From assembly GCA_023663525.1 (NCBI GenBank), contig JAMPHF010000002.1, positions 409,898 through 467,086 of the forward strand: a stretch of 57,189 nt of DNA, read 5' to 3'. This document shows, piece after piece, positions 1 to 9,898 of the stretch. Every line of letters begins with the position of its first letter. The stretch's first letter is position 1. Made by a program: the position numbers and the translations under genes. The notes beneath the pieces are model-generated. The model ran no database searches and was not told where the DNA came from. It saw nothing but the letters and a program-made list of their open reading frames with translations. This DNA comes from Bacteroides sp. (lineage in GTDB: Bacteria; Bacteroidota; Bacteroidia; Bacteroidales; Muribaculaceae).

Positions 1-108
1 ACCGATGCGTCAAGATATTTGGGTGACCCTCCCACGGACTTTTGCGCTTGCCCCACTTTCTCTCCATTGTCAAGCCAAAGGAGAGACAAAGGGAGAAGTG
101 ATCTGCTC

Positions 109-139
109 TTATCAACACTGTTGAAAACGTTGTTGATAA
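109..139. repeat. Inverted pair of DnaA-box-like 9-mers
   Basis: TTATCAACA at 109-117 and its exact reverse complement TGTTGATAA at 131-139 face each other across 13 nt. Each differs at one position from the DnaA box TTATNCACA. A weaker match, TTATTGACA, is at 453-461. It could be a replication-related element or simply a hairpin; no function is shown. Confidence 0.4.
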
Positions 140-283
140 ATGTAGATAATAAAACAATGACTTTTCAAAGACTAATCTTGCATATTTCATCATCAGCGGA
201 GTATACCATTTACTTCTTTTCTCCAAAATAAGTTATGAAGAATCTCTCAAACGGTTTTCAATATCCTTTTCAACATAAAACGG

Positions 284-314
284 TTGGAAATGACATGAAA
301 AGTTTTTAACTTTG
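284..314 (+). promoter_or_regulatory. Bacteroidetes-type promoter, probably for nadA-leuS
   Basis: TTGG at 284-287, 19 nt, then TAACTTTG at 307-314 fits the Bacteroidetes consensus TTTG-N19/20-TAnnTTTG with one deviation in the -33 box. Transcription would start near 320, at the edge of the palindrome at 321-337. Confidence 0.6.
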
Positions 315-320
315 CACATT

Positions 321-337
321 ATTAACACAATGTTAAT
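321..337. promoter_or_regulatory. Operator-like palindrome at the predicted transcription start
   Basis: ATTAACA-CAA-TGTTAAT is a perfect 7-3-7 inverted repeat placed exactly where transcription from the 284-314 promoter should begin. That is a common place for a repressor site. The regulator is unknown. Confidence 0.35.
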
Positions 338-530
338 AAACAACATAACCATCCGAAACAGTGATAGTTACTATGTCAATAACCATGAATACAATGTCAG
401 TCAGACATCAATAACCAATAAAAGCAAGGAAAGAGCCGAAAAGTTATTCCAGTTATTGACAAGCATTATACTTACTCTTTAGGGAGTTTTTTAAAAAATT
501 TTTTTCCACAAAATAAAAAACATAAAATAA

Positions 531-1496
531 ATGAATGTTGAAAAAGGGTTTGTCGATGTCCCTGTCGAAACCGGTCTCGACCTCATGGCTGAGATAAGAA
601 AGCTCAAGGAGGAAAAGAATGCAGTGATTCTCGCCCACTACTATACGATAGGCGAGATTCAGGATCTTGCGGATTTCGTCGGTGATTCACTCGCCCTCGC
701 CCGCATCGCCGAAACTCTCGACAATGACATTATCGTGATGTGCGGGGTTCACTTCATGGGAGAGACCGTCAAGATTCTTTGTCCCGACAAGAAAGTGCTC
801 GTCCCGGATCTCAACGCCGGATGTTCGCTTGCCGACAGTTGCCCTGCCGAAGATTTCGGAAAATTCGTGGAGGAACACCCGGGCTACACGGTGATAAGCT
901 ATGTCAACACATCGGCAGCCGTGAAAGCCCACACTGACATTGTGGTCACCTCAGGCAACGCAATGAAAGTTGTGTCATCGCTTCCTGACGATGAGAAAAT
1001 CATATTCGGTCCTGACAAGAATCTCGGAGGCTACATAAATTCGCAGACCGGGAGAGAAATGCTGCTGTGGGATGGTGCATGTCATGTCCATGAGCAGTTC
1101 TCACTTGAGAAAATCCTTGAGCTCAAGGAGCAGCATCCGGGAGCAAAGGTACTCGTGCATCCGGAATGTCCGAAGCCTCTCCACATCGTGGCCGACAAGA
1201 TTGGATCGACGGCCGTGCTCCTCGAATATGCCGTCAATGATGATGCCGACCAATTCATCGTGGCGACAGAGAGCGGCATACTCCATGAGATGCGTCGCCG
1301 TTGCCCGCAAAAGACATTCATTCCCGCTCCTCCCACCGATTCGGGATGTGCGTGCAACAATTGCTCCTACATGAAGCTCAACACTCTTGAAAAACTCTAC
1401 AACACTCTCCGCTATGAGCTGCCTGAAATAAGCGTCGATGAGGCAATCATCGACAAGGCCCGCAGACCAATCACCCGTATGCTCGAAATAAGCTGA
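531..1496 (+). CDS. nadA: Quinolinate synthase NadA
   Basis: NadA is a cytoplasmic [4Fe-4S] enzyme that condenses iminoaspartate with dihydroxyacetone phosphate to quinolinate, the precursor of NAD. The 321-residue protein has the usual family length. Visible signatures are AHYYTIGEIQDLADF (about residues 35-49), Cys71 in MCGVHFMGETV, HPEC near residue 213, and a C-terminal CACNNC followed by NTLEKLY; Cys from these three places would bind the cluster. The ATG follows an A-rich stretch, as is usual in Bacteroidetes. nadB and nadC are not in the window. leuS follows after 47 nt and may be cotranscribed. The family assignment is very secure. Confidence 0.97.
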   Translation: MNVEKGFVDVPVETGLDLMAEIRKLKEEKNAVILAHYYTIGEIQDLADFVGDSLALARIAETLDNDIIVMCGVHFMGETVKILCPDKKVLVPDLNAGCSLADSCPAEDFGKFVEEHPGYTVISYVNTSAAVKAHTDIVVTSGNAMKVVSSLPDDEKIIFGPDKNLGGYINSQTGREMLLWDGACHVHEQFSLEKILELKEQHPGAKVLVHPECPKPLHIVADKIGSTAVLLEYAVNDDADQFIVATESGILHEMRRRCPQKTFIPAPPTDSGCACNNCSYMKLNTLEKLYNTLRYELPEISVDEAIIDKARRPITRMLEIS

Positions 1497-1543
1497 CAGG
1501 CACAATAATATAAAAAGAGAGTGCCTCACACAACATAGTAATC

Positions 1544-4318
1544 ATGGAATACAATCATAAAGACATCGAATCGCGTTGGCAGAACTACTGGCGCGACAAC
1601 AAGGTCTACAAGACCTCTATCGACACGACAAGGCCAAAGTATTATGTGCTCGACATGTTCCCCTACCCCTCAGGTGCGGGGCTTCACGTGGGTCATCCCT
1701 TAGGCTACATCGCGTCTGACATCTATTCGCGCTACAAACGTCTGCGCGGTTTCAATGTGCTTCATCCCATGGGCTACGATGCCTACGGACTTCCCGCCGA
1801 GCAGTATGCCATCCAGACAGGACAGCACCCCGAGAAGACCACGACTCAGAACATCGCACGTTACCGTCAGCAGCTTGACCGCATCGGTTTCTGCTTTGAC
1901 TGGGACCGCGAGGTGCGCACTTGTGATCCCAAGTTCTACAAGTGGACACAGTGGGCATTCATGAAAATGGTCGAGAGCTACTATGACACCGCTCTTGACA
2001 AGGCTCAGCCTATCTCAAAGCTCATCGAACACTTCGAGAAGGAGGGAACGAAGGGTATCCACGCCGCATGTTCAGAGGAACTTGACTTCACTGCCGACGA
2101 ATGGAAGGCAATGACGGAGAAAGAGAAAAGCGACACCCTGATGAACTACCGCATAGCCTATCTCGGCAACACTATGGTCAACTGGTGTCCCCAACTTGGC
2201 ACCGTGCTTGCCAATGATGAGGTCAGCGAGGGGCTTTCGATCCGTGGCGGCTATCCTGTGGAGCAGAAACTCATGTATCAATGGTGTCTCCGCGTCTCGG
2301 CCTATGCTCAGCGTCTTCTTGATGGTCTTGAGCAGCTTGACTGGACTGATTCGCTAAAAGAGACACAGCGCAACTGGATCGGACGTTCGGAGGGAGCCGA
2401 GATGCGTTTCCCCATCGTAGGGTCTGACCTTGAGCTTGAAATCTTCACCACGAGAGCCGACACAGTCTTCGGTGTGACCTTCATGGTCATGGCCCCGGAG
2501 AGCGAATATGTTGACAAAGTGACCACCCCCGGGCAGCGCAAAGCCGTCGATGACTATCTCGAAAGCATCAAGCACAAGACCGAGCGTGAGCGCATGATTG
2601 ACAAGAAAGTTTCAGGCGTGTTCACCGGAAGCTATGCCGTCAATCCGCTGACGGGTAAGGAAATTCCCATTTGGATAAGTGATTATGTGCTTGCGGGCTA
2701 CGGCACCGGTGCCATCATGGCCGTTCCTGCCCATGATAGCCGTGACTACGCTTTTGCACGCCATTTCGATCTCCCCATCATCCCCCTCATTGAAGGTTGC
2801 GACGTATCGGAGCAGAGCTTTGAGGCAAAGAGCGGAAAGATGATCAACTCCGCTTCAGCCGACTTCTCGCTCAATGGACTCGAAGTGCCCGAGGCGATAG
2901 CCGCCACAAAGAAATACATATCGGAGAAAGGTATAGGCAAAGTAAAGGTCAACTACCGACTCCGCGACGCCATTTTCAGCCGTCAGCGTTACTGGGGCGA
3001 GCCTTTCCCGGTATATTATAAGGATGGGATACCTCATCTGATGGATGAGTCATCGCTCCCGCTGTTGCTCCCGGAAGTTGACAAGTATCTCCCGACAGAG
3101 ACCGGTGAGCCTCCGCTCGGACGAGCAAAGAACTGGGTCACTCCCGAGGGCTACCCTATCGAGCTTAACACCATGCCCGGATTCGCCGGTTCGTCAGCCT
3201 ACTATCTCCGCTACATGGATCCTGACAATGATAATGCTCTCGTGTCAAAGGAGGCGGATGAATACTGGCGCAACGTTGATCTCTACATAGGTGGAACGGA
3301 ACATGCCACAGGCCACCTGATCTATTCGCGCTTCTGGAATAAGTTCCTCTATGACCTTGGCTACGTTGTGGAGCAGGAGCCTTTCAAGAAGCTCATCAAC
3401 CAGGGCATGATCCAGGGACACACCAATTTTGTATATCGCATAAAGGACACTAACACATTCGTATCTCTCGGGCTCAAGGATCAGTATGACACCACTCCTA
3501 TACGCGTGGATGTCAACCGTGTCAGCAACGACATTCTTGATATCGATGCCTTCCGCGAATGGCGTCCGGAGTTCAGGGATGCGGAGTTCATCCTTGAGGA
3601 TGGAAAATATGTGTGTGGATGGGCTGTTGAAAAAATGTCGAAATCCATGTTCAATGTGGTCAATCCCGACGACATAGTGGAGCGTTACGGAGCTGACACT
3701 CTCCGTCTCTATGAGATGTTCCTCGGCCCGATTGAGCAGAGTAAGCCTTGGGACACAAACGGAATCGACGGCGTCAACCGTTTCATCAAGAAACTGTGGG
3801 GTCTCTACTACAAGGGCGACACATGTCTTGTTGACGATTCAAAACCCTCGGCAGAGGCTCTTAAAGCAGTCCACAAGCTGATAAAGAAAGTGACAGGCGA
3901 CATTGAGAATTTCTCTTACAACACATCTGTCGCCGCTTTCATGATCTGTGTCAACGAACTGTCTTCGCTGAAATGTCACAGCCGTGAGGTGCTTGAACCG
4001 CTCGTTATTGTGCTTGCTCCGTTCGCACCGCATGTGGCTGAGGAACTTTGGCACACAGCTCTCGGTCATGACACCACTGTCAACGATGCAAAGTGGCCTG
4101 AATGGAATGAGGATTACCTGAAGGAAAACACTGCCAACTATGCTGTCTCGTTCAACGGCAAAGCCCGCTTCACCATGCAAGTCCCTGCCGATATGCCAAA
4201 GGATGAAGTTGAGAAGGCAGCTCTCGCCCACGAATCCTCAGCAAAATGGCTGGAAGGAAAGACGATAAAGAAAATAATCGTAGTCCCCGGAAAGATTGTC
4301 AATATCGTTGTAGGATAA
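1544..4318 (+). CDS. leuS: Leucyl-tRNA synthetase
   Basis: Class I aminoacyl-tRNA synthetase that charges tRNA-Leu. The HIGH-type motif is HVGH at residues 48-51, inside [16 protein letters not shown], and the KMSKS motif is present near residue 697 (EKMSKSMFN). The CP1 editing domain lies between them ([12 protein letters not shown] and [12 protein letters not shown] are recognisable). At 924 residues it is longer than the roughly 860 of E. coli LeuS; extra segments around residues 150-200 and 630-690 look like Bacteroidetes insertions rather than errors, because the frame is uninterrupted. A long foldback follows the stop codon. Confidence 0.98.
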   Translation: MEYNHKDIESRWQNYWRDNKVYKTSIDTTRPKYYVLDMFPYPSGAGLHVGHPLGYIASDIYSRYKRLRGFNVLHPMGYDAYGLPAEQYAIQTGQHPEKTTTQNIARYRQQLDRIGFCFDWDREVRTCDPKFYKWTQWAFMKMVESYYDTALDKAQPISKLIEHFEKEGTKGIHAACSEELDFTADEWKAMTEKEKSDTLMNYRIAYLGNTMVNWCPQLGTVLANDEVSEGLSIRGGYPVEQKLMYQWCLRVSAYAQRLLDGLEQLDWTDSLKETQRNWIGRSEGAEMRFPIVGSDLELEIFTTRADTVFGVTFMVMAPESEYVDKVTTPGQRKAVDDYLESIKHKTERERMIDKKVSGVFTGSYAVNPLTGKEIPIWISDYVLAGYGTGAIMAVPAHDSRDYAFARHFDLPIIPLIEGCDVSEQSFEAKSGKMINSASADFSLNGLEVPEAIAATKKYISEKGIGKVKVNYRLRDAIFSRQRYWGEPFPVYYKDGIPHLMDESSLPLLLPEVDKYLPTETGEPPLGRAKNWVTPEGYPIELNTMPGFAGSSAYYLRYMDPDNDNALVSKEADEYWRNVDLYIGGTEHATGHLIYSRFWNKFLYDLGYVVEQEPFKKLINQGMIQGHTNFVYRIKDTNTFVSLGLKDQYDTTPIRVDVNRVSNDILDIDAFREWRPEFRDAEFILEDGKYVCGWAVEKMSKSMFNVVNPDDIVERYGADTLRLYEMFLGPIEQSKPWDTNGIDGVNRFIKKLWGLYYKGDTCLVDDSKPSAEALKAVHKLIKKVTGDIENFSYNTSVAAFMICVNELSSLKCHSREVLEPLVIVLAPFAPHVAEELWHTALGHDTTVNDAKWPEWNEDYLKENTANYAVSFNGKARFTMQVPADMPKDEVEKAALAHESSAKWLEGKTIKKIIVVPGKIVNIVVG

Positions 4319-4336
4319 AGAACTATAAAGTATAGA

Positions 4337-4424
4337 TACAAGAAGACAAGAGAGATGCAAGAGTAACAGCATAAAATTTTCTATGATATGCCTGTTTCTC
4401 TTGCATCTCTCTTGTCTCCTTGTA
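4337..4424. repeat. Long foldback element A (27-bp arms)
   Basis: Arms 4337-4363 and 4398-4424 are inverted repeats matching at 26 of 27 positions. Pairing continues inward with one bulge (ACAG-CATA against TATG-C-CTGT), leaving a loop of about 13 nt. It sits just downstream of leuS and could end transcription or stabilise the 3' end. Two structurally similar foldbacks with different arm sequences occur at 37621-37727 and 52129-52286. Confidence 0.8.
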
Positions 4425-4533
4425 CCTAATATTAATGAGTGGCTGAACAACAATCCACACTAAAATAACGTTAAAAATATGAAAGGCGATTGTTGCGTCT
4501 TTCACTTCTTCTCACGTTTGTTACTACTGAAAA

Positions 4534-5049
4534 ATGGATGCCTTATCAATCGTTATATTAGCTGTGGCAGTTGTGTGTATCATCCTGCTGCTCGCCGGTA
4601 TTGTCCTTACGTTCATGTCCAATAAATGGGCAGTTGTAGCGGCATACGTAGGTATGCTCGGCATTGGTCTGACAGTCGCCAATGTGACTTATACTTCATT
4701 GATATTCTGGGGAGTGGCTACGGTGATAGTGCTCATATTGCAGTTTCTTTTGCCTAAGGGCATATCATCATCGCGGCGTGGGGTAGGATATATAGCCGGA
4801 GCCGCTCTTGCCGGGGCATTGGCAGGACTGACGGTGTCACACGGATGGATGATAATTGGTTCGGTCATAGGAGCCGCGTTGGGCGGTGTGGCCTACAGTC
4901 GCACTCCGGCAGGAAAGGTAATGGAATTTCCATCTTCCAAATTTTTAAACTATCTTTGTGCCAAAGGACTTCCTGCAGTCGTCACGATGTGTATTGCCGG
5001 GTCGGTCATTCTGTGGCTCGCTGCAATAATGACAAGACAAACATTATAG
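4534..5049 (+). CDS. Small multi-span inner-membrane protein
   Basis: A 171-residue hydrophobic protein whose exact family I do not recognise. The N-terminal part looks like three membrane segments (about residues 4-28, 31-50, 53-72). A glycine/alanine-rich stretch with repeated GxxxG spacing follows (about 88-122, including GSVIGAALGGVAYSRTPAG), and a last span sits near 148-167. The glycine-zipper-like middle recalls DUF456-type membrane proteins, but the match is loose. The DUF4919 gene starts 29 nt after the stop, so the two may share a transcript. Function unknown. Confidence 0.8.
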   Translation: MDALSIVILAVAVVCIILLLAGIVLTFMSNKWAVVAAYVGMLGIGLTVANVTYTSLIFWGVATVIVLILQFLLPKGISSSRRGVGYIAGAALAGALAGLTVSHGWMIIGSVIGAALGGVAYSRTPAGKVMEFPSSKFLNYLCAKGLPAVVTMCIAGSVILWLAAIMTRQTL

Positions 5050-5078
5050 TCCTTATCAAAAAAAGATAGTTTTCTCCC

Positions 5079-5780
5079 ATGCGCACAATCATAGCCCTCA
5101 TATTTACACTTTTTGTAAGCTTCACCTCCTCATCGCAGGTCAACAAACTCAAACGTGAAAAGCCTGACCTTGAAAAGATACGACTGGAGACACTCGACAA
5201 TACGTCGCCGTACTACTATCCACGTCTCATGCAGGAATTTCAGCGCAACGACACTCTGATGAAGATTGACAAATATCGTCATCTCTATCTCGGCTACATG
5301 TTTCAGGAGGATTATAACCCCTACCGCTCCTCGCAGCGCGACATACACTACAACGTGCTCAACCGTTCGCGAAAACTCACCCGCCAGGAGTGCGATTCAG
5401 TCATCGTATATGCCGAGAAGGCACTTGCCGACAATCCTTTCAACCTCGGCGAGATGGTCATGCTCATCAATGCCCTCCGCGAGAAAGGGAAGACCAATCT
5501 CGCCAATATCTGGCAATATAAGTTGAACTACCTGCTGATGGCGATAGTCTCGACAGGCACGGGAATGGATGATGAGAACGCATGGTATGTCATCGAACCG
5601 CAACACGAATACGTGTTGCTCAATATGATGGACTATACCGTTGATGACCACGTGTTCTATGACCCTGCCTACGAGTATATAACCGTCAAGGATTCCGAGG
5701 GAAAGTCGAAAGGAGGTTTTTATTTCAACATCGAACCGATGCTCAAGGAATACTACCGGAAGCATCCTGATGAGTTATAG
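5079..5780 (+). CDS. Secreted DUF4919-type protein
   Basis: A 233-residue protein with an N-terminal signal peptide (MRTIIALIFTLFVSFTSSSQ, predicted cleavage near residue 20). The mature part resembles the Bacteroidetes family DUF4919: a run of Tyr/Pro-rich conserved blocks (SPYYYPRLMQEF, YLGYMFQEDYNPY) and helical, TPR-like segments in the middle (residues about 110-160). The biochemical role is not known. It lies between a small membrane protein and a GH3-like gene, 35 nt before the latter, probably in one operon. The family call rests on memory of the conserved N-terminal pattern and is moderately secure. Confidence 0.75.
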   Translation: MRTIIALIFTLFVSFTSSSQVNKLKREKPDLEKIRLETLDNTSPYYYPRLMQEFQRNDTLMKIDKYRHLYLGYMFQEDYNPYRSSQRDIHYNVLNRSRKLTRQECDSVIVYAEKALADNPFNLGEMVMLINALREKGKTNLANIWQYKLNYLLMAIVSTGTGMDDENAWYVIEPQHEYVLLNMMDYTVDDHVFYDPAYEYITVKDSEGKSKGGFYFNIEPMLKEYYRKHPDEL

Positions 5781-5815
5781 TTTACAATCATTTACATGGT
5801 TTAAACTCACGTTAA

Positions 5816-7342
5816 ATGGATTTTACGCCTATTGCCCGTCGCCTGTTGAGTAATCGCGTGAAAGAGTCCCGCTCATGGACGGGGCGCACGCGGGAGATAC
5901 AGCTCAACGAATTCAACCGACTGCTCAGGTCCTTACGATCAACCAAATGGGGAGCCTGTCAAGGACTCGACACCGTATACACCTATGATGAGTTTCGGCG
6001 GCTGCTTCCCTCGCCTGTCCCCTACTCTGACCTCCGTCCATTCGTCATGAGGATGATAGCGGGCGAGAAGGATGTCCTGTGGCCCGGGACTATAAGAAAT
6101 TTCGCCCAGTCGTCGGGGACATCTGACGGAAAGAGCAAATACATACCGGTTACGGCTGAATCGTTCAGGCGTTCGCACTACCGTGGAGGTGCCGATGTTG
6201 TGGCCCACTATCTCAGCCTCTACCCTGACAGCCGTCTGTTTGCAGGCAAGAGTTTCATACTTGGAGGGAGTTTTGCCAATGAGCTTACACTCAAACCCGG
6301 AGTGAGGGTCGGTGATCTCTCTGCCAATCTGATTGATAACATCAACCCGGTGGCCAATATGTTTCGTGTGCCGTCAAAAAAGACAGCATTGCTTGAAGAT
6401 TGGGCTGAGAAGCTGCCCGCACTCGTCAAGGCTGCCGCAGGAGCTGATGTGACTAACATCTCGGGAGTGCCGTCATGGTTTCTGACCGTGCTCAAAGAGA
6501 CAGTCAGGAGCTGCGGGGCAACCACCATCCATGACGTTTGGCCGAATCTGGAGGTATTTTTCCACGGAGGCATATCCATGAATCCCTATCGAGAGCAATA
6601 TGACCACATAACCTCGCCCAAGATGAGGTATATGGAGTGCTACAATGCCTCGGAGGGCTTTTTCGCGCTCCAGAATGAGATAGACGACCCATCCATGCTG
6701 CTTCTGCTCGATTGCGGAACATTCTATGAGTTCATAAGGCTCGACGATGTCGATAACGACCGCCCGGAGATCATCCCGTCATGGAAGTTGGAGGAGGGTG
6801 AAGTCTACGCAATGATAATCACATCGTGCAACGGTCTGTGGCGTTATCCGTTAGGCGATACCGTGCGCATTGAGTCGGTTGACCCTTTGAAAATTACCAT
6901 CTCGGGGCGCACGAAAAGTTATATAAATGCTTTCGGCGAGGAGCTGATGGTACAGAATGCCGAGGCTGCACTGTCGAAAGTGTGTCATGAACTTGACTGT
7001 GAGGTGGCCAACTATACGGCTGCCCCCGTCTATGCATCCGACCATTCGCGCGGACGGCATGAATGGCTCATAGAGTTCAACCGCGAGCCGCAGTCAATCG
7101 ATGAATTTGCCTCGCGTCTTGACCTCGCTCTCCAGCAGGAAAACAGCGACTACGAGGCCAAACGCAGCCACGGAATATTCCTCGACCCGCTGACGGTGGT
7201 CAAAGGCCGCCACGGAGTGTTTGACGCATGGCTTGCATCGACCGGCAGGCTCGGCGGCCAGCGCAAGGTACCACGCCTGTCAAACTCGCGGAGTCCGATT
7301 GACGATATACTCAAATTCAACAGTGAAATCGAAAAACAATAG
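5816..7342 (+). CDS. GH3-family (acyl-adenylating) protein
   Basis: A 508-residue protein of the GH3 auxin-responsive-promoter family, a branch of the ANL adenylating-enzyme superfamily. Plant members conjugate amino acids to acyl substrates; bacterial roles are unproven. Diagnostic stretches are FAQSSGTSDGKSKYIPVT (the phosphate-binding loop, about residues 100-117), YNASEGFFALQ (about 278-288), and LWRYPLGDTVRIESV followed by ISGRTKSYINAFGEELMV (about 341-385), which match the core adenylation motifs and the hinge. It has no signal peptide, so it should be cytoplasmic. The alkaline phosphatase gene starts 21 nt downstream. Confidence 0.9.
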   Translation: MDFTPIARRLLSNRVKESRSWTGRTREIQLNEFNRLLRSLRSTKWGACQGLDTVYTYDEFRRLLPSPVPYSDLRPFVMRMIAGEKDVLWPGTIRNFAQSSGTSDGKSKYIPVTAESFRRSHYRGGADVVAHYLSLYPDSRLFAGKSFILGGSFANELTLKPGVRVGDLSANLIDNINPVANMFRVPSKKTALLEDWAEKLPALVKAAAGADVTNISGVPSWFLTVLKETVRSCGATTIHDVWPNLEVFFHGGISMNPYREQYDHITSPKMRYMECYNASEGFFALQNEIDDPSMLLLLDCGTFYEFIRLDDVDNDRPEIIPSWKLEEGEVYAMIITSCNGLWRYPLGDTVRIESVDPLKITISGRTKSYINAFGEELMVQNAEAALSKVCHELDCEVANYTAAPVYASDHSRGRHEWLIEFNREPQSIDEFASRLDLALQQENSDYEAKRSHGIFLDPLTVVKGRHGVFDAWLASTGRLGGQRKVPRLSNSRSPIDDILKFNSEIEKQ

Positions 7343-7363
7343 AAAGAAATATCATTATAACCG

Positions 7364-8752
7364 ATGAAACACAGATTATTTTCAATCATCGCATCGCTCC
7401 TTGTGACCGGGGCAGCCTTGGCAGCATCGCCGAAATATATCTTCTACTACATAGGTGACGGCATGGGAATGGGTCAGGTAATGGGTGCTGAGGCCTATAT
7501 GCGCACCGTTCTTGGCAAGGAAGACCACCTGCTCATGATGCAGTTTCCCGTAAACTCAGTATCGGCCACCTACTCGGCTTCATCGCCGGTCACCGACTCC
7601 GCAGCAGCCGGAACGGCCCTTGCAACGGGACACAAGACAAGAAACGGAATGCTCGGCGTGACGCCTGATTCGGTCGCAGTCACTTCGATTGCAAAGACGC
7701 TTTTTGATGATGGCTATGGAGTGGGTCTGGTCACATCGGTCTATCCCGACGATGCGACGCCGGGTGCGTTCTACACTCATGTACCCTCGCGCCGCATGTA
7801 TTATGAAATTGGCAAGGATGCAGCTTCATGCGGCTATGATTTCATCGGAGGCTCAAATCTGCGTGGCACCACCGACAAGCAGGGAAACAAGACAGACCTC
7901 ATGGAGATTTTCGCTGAGAATGACGTGCGTGTGATTCGTGGGACTGCGGGATTCGACACCATAACATCGCGCAGAGTGCTGATGCTCTCGCCTTTTGAGG
8001 ACAGGATTTCAAACATCGGCTATACAATTGACTCAATCCCCGGTGCGCTCACACTCCCGCTGATGACCGAGGCATGTATTAAACACCTTGAGCGCAACGG
8101 CCGCGACCGCTTCTTCATGATGGTTGAGGGAGGAAATATTGACCATGCAGGCCATGCAAATGACGGTGGCACCATCATCAAGGAAGTGCTCAACTTTCAG
8201 GAAGCCCTGAAACTTGCCTACGACTTCTATCTCGCGCACCCTGACGAGACTCTGATTGTGGTGACGGCTGACCATGAGACAGGTGGTATGGGGCTTGGAA
8301 ATAATCCCATGGGCTATGACCTGCATCTCGGCTACTATGATTATCAGAAGATTTCAAAGGATGAATTCTCGGACTACTGCCGCAGCATAGCCCGCAGCCG
8401 CCGTGCCTACCGCTGGGACGACATGGAGGAATTTCTCAGGGATAACCTCGGTTTCTGGAGCCACGTGCCTCTGACCGCCGAACAGACAGCAATGCTGAAG
8501 GAGGATTTTGAGCGGTGCATCATGCATCAGAACGGAGCTGATCAGAAGACTCTCTACAAGAATTTCGATGAGTTCACCGTCAAAGTTTTCAATGTGCTTG
8601 ACAGCTTTACCGGTTTAGGCTGGACCACCAACGGTCATAGCGGTGGGCTTGTCCCGGTCTATGCGATAGGTGTCGGTGCTGAGAGATTCGCATCGTTCAA
8701 CAACAACATAGACCTTCCGAAAATCATCATGCAGATTGTGAACGGCAAGTGA
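7364..8752 (+). CDS. Secreted alkaline phosphatase
   Basis: An alkaline phosphatase superfamily member of 462 residues that hydrolyses phosphomonoesters, probably in the periplasm. The signal peptide is MKHRLFSIIASLLVTGAALA. Active-site residues can be placed: Asp32 in YIGDGMGMGQ for metal binding, the nucleophile Ser79 in VTDSAAAGTALATG, MVEGGNIDHAGHAND for metal ligands, and VTADHETGGMGL plus NGHSGGLVPVYAIG near the C-terminus. It is somewhat shorter than E. coli PhoA-type enzymes with insertions but has the complete metal set. No Pho-box equivalent was identified. recF begins 42 nt later from its own promoter. Confidence 0.93.
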   Translation: MKHRLFSIIASLLVTGAALAASPKYIFYYIGDGMGMGQVMGAEAYMRTVLGKEDHLLMMQFPVNSVSATYSASSPVTDSAAAGTALATGHKTRNGMLGVTPDSVAVTSIAKTLFDDGYGVGLVTSVYPDDATPGAFYTHVPSRRMYYEIGKDAASCGYDFIGGSNLRGTTDKQGNKTDLMEIFAENDVRVIRGTAGFDTITSRRVLMLSPFEDRISNIGYTIDSIPGALTLPLMTEACIKHLERNGRDRFFMMVEGGNIDHAGHANDGGTIIKEVLNFQEALKLAYDFYLAHPDETLIVVTADHETGGMGLGNNPMGYDLHLGYYDYQKISKDEFSDYCRSIARSRRAYRWDDMEEFLRDNLGFWSHVPLTAEQTAMLKEDFERCIMHQNGADQKTLYKNFDEFTVKVFNVLDSFTGLGWTTNGHSGGLVPVYAIGVGAERFASFNNNIDLPKIIMQIVNGK

Positions 8753-8756
8753 TGAT

Positions 8757-8787
8757 TTTGTTATTAGATATACTCTGAGTATTTTTG
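8757..8787 (+). promoter_or_regulatory. Promoter of recF, predicted near-leaderless
   Basis: TTTG at 8757-8760, 19 nt, TATTTTTG at 8780-8787: a perfect Bacteroidetes-type promoter. The recF ATG (8795) begins 8 nt after the last G, so the expected transcription start lies within a few nucleotides of the start codon. Confidence 0.7.
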
Positions 8788-8794
8788 TAACGTC

Positions 8795-9898
8795 ATGAGG
8801 CTTGAGGAACTATCATTAACGAATTTCAAGAACATTCCGGAGGCTCGGCTGGAGTTTTCGGACAAGGTCAATTGTTTTCTCGGCAATAACGGGATGGGAA
8901 AGAGCAATATGCTTGATGCCATCTATTTCCTCAGTTTCTGCAAGAGTTTCTCGCGCGTACCTGACAGGATGCTGATACGTCGCGGCGAGGAATTTGCCAT
9001 AGCCAAAGGTCATTACGTCCGCAAAGGGATTGACGAGGATCTGATGATGGGATTGTCATCCACACGCCGTAAGACCCTCAAGCGCGGCGGCAAGGAGTAT
9101 GACCGTCTCAGCTCCCACATAGGCAGTTTCCCTCTTGTCATGGTCGCGCCGCAGGACATTGACCTCATCCGTGAGAGCGGAGAGGAACGTCGGCACTGGA
9201 TGGATATGGTCATCTCGCAGAGTGATCCCATATATCTTGACCACCTCATCCGCTACACGCGCGCTCTCGAACAGCGCAACAAGCTGCTGCGCGAGGGAGT
9301 TGTCGATGCCAATCTCTATGCAGCCGTTGAGATTGTGATGGACATGTCGGCTTCCTATATCCACTCGGTCCGTTCATCGAAAATAGCGGAACTCACCGTG
9401 ATATTCGACCGCTACTATAAGGCCATTGCCGGAAGCGGCGAGACAGTCCGCCTCAGCTATGAGAGCGGATTGAATGATGGCGGAGTCACGATGCAGCAGT
9501 TGATTGACGGAGCAAGACGGCATGACGAGATAGTGAAGCATACATCCGTGGGCATACACCGCGATGACATAGGCATGGAACTCGACGGAATGTCGATGCG
9601 ACGCACAGGCTCGCAGGGGCAGTGCAAGACGTTCACAATCGCACTGAGGTTCGCGCAGTATGATTTTCTTCACTCTGCCACCGGGATGCGTCCGCTGCTG
9701 CTCCTTGACGATATTTTCGATAAACTCGACTCGACGCGTGTGGAGCGCATCATGGAGCTTGTGACTTCCGATTCATTCGGACAGATATTCATAACCGATA
9801 CCAACCGCAAGCATCTCGATGAAATCATGCATCGCACGGGTGGCGATTACCGCATGTGGCAGGTCAGCGATGGAATCTTCACATCAATCAACCAATGA
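8795..9898 (+). CDS. recF: DNA replication and repair protein RecF
   Basis: RecF is an SMC-like ATPase that helps load RecA at single-strand gaps during recombinational repair. The 367-residue protein has the family length. The Walker A motif is GNNGMGKSNMLDAIYF (about residues 30-45), the ABC-type signature region is in RTGSQGQCKTFTIALRFAQ (about 270-288), and Walker B is LLLLDDIFDKLD (about 304-315). A promoter sits immediately upstream. The stop overlaps the next ATG by 4 nt (ATGA), so a DUF721 gene is translationally coupled, a common pairing in bacteria. Confidence 0.97.
   Translation: MRLEELSLTNFKNIPEARLEFSDKVNCFLGNNGMGKSNMLDAIYFLSFCKSFSRVPDRMLIRRGEEFAIAKGHYVRKGIDEDLMMGLSSTRRKTLKRGGKEYDRLSSHIGSFPLVMVAPQDIDLIRESGEERRHWMDMVISQSDPIYLDHLIRYTRALEQRNKLLREGVVDANLYAAVEIVMDMSASYIHSVRSSKIAELTVIFDRYYKAIAGSGETVRLSYESGLNDGGVTMQQLIDGARRHDEIVKHTSVGIHRDDIGMELDGMSMRRTGSQGQCKTFTIALRFAQYDFLHSATGMRPLLLLDDIFDKLDSTRVERIMELVTSDSFGQIFITDTNRKHLDEIMHRTGGDYRMWQVSDGIFTSINQ

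Larger units (their letters stand above)
1..530. other. AT-rich intergenic region upstream of nadA
   Basis: No convincing gene lies here; the short open frame near 19-231 has no recognisable features. The stretch holds an inverted pair of DnaA-box-like 9-mers (109-139), a good Bacteroidetes promoter (284-314) and a perfect 7-bp palindrome just after it (321-337). If that promoter serves nadA, the 5' leader is about 210 nt. The gene to the left lies outside the window, so the region's upstream role is unknown. Confidence 0.6.

Noticed and set aside
19..231. 70-codon plus-strand frame at the window edge
   Set aside because: No motif or signal, and it runs through the inverted 9-mers and promoter-poor AT-rich sequence.
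315..530. Riboswitch in the nadA leader
   Set aside because: The leader is long enough, but no known riboswitch motif or strong conserved-looking hairpin was seen.
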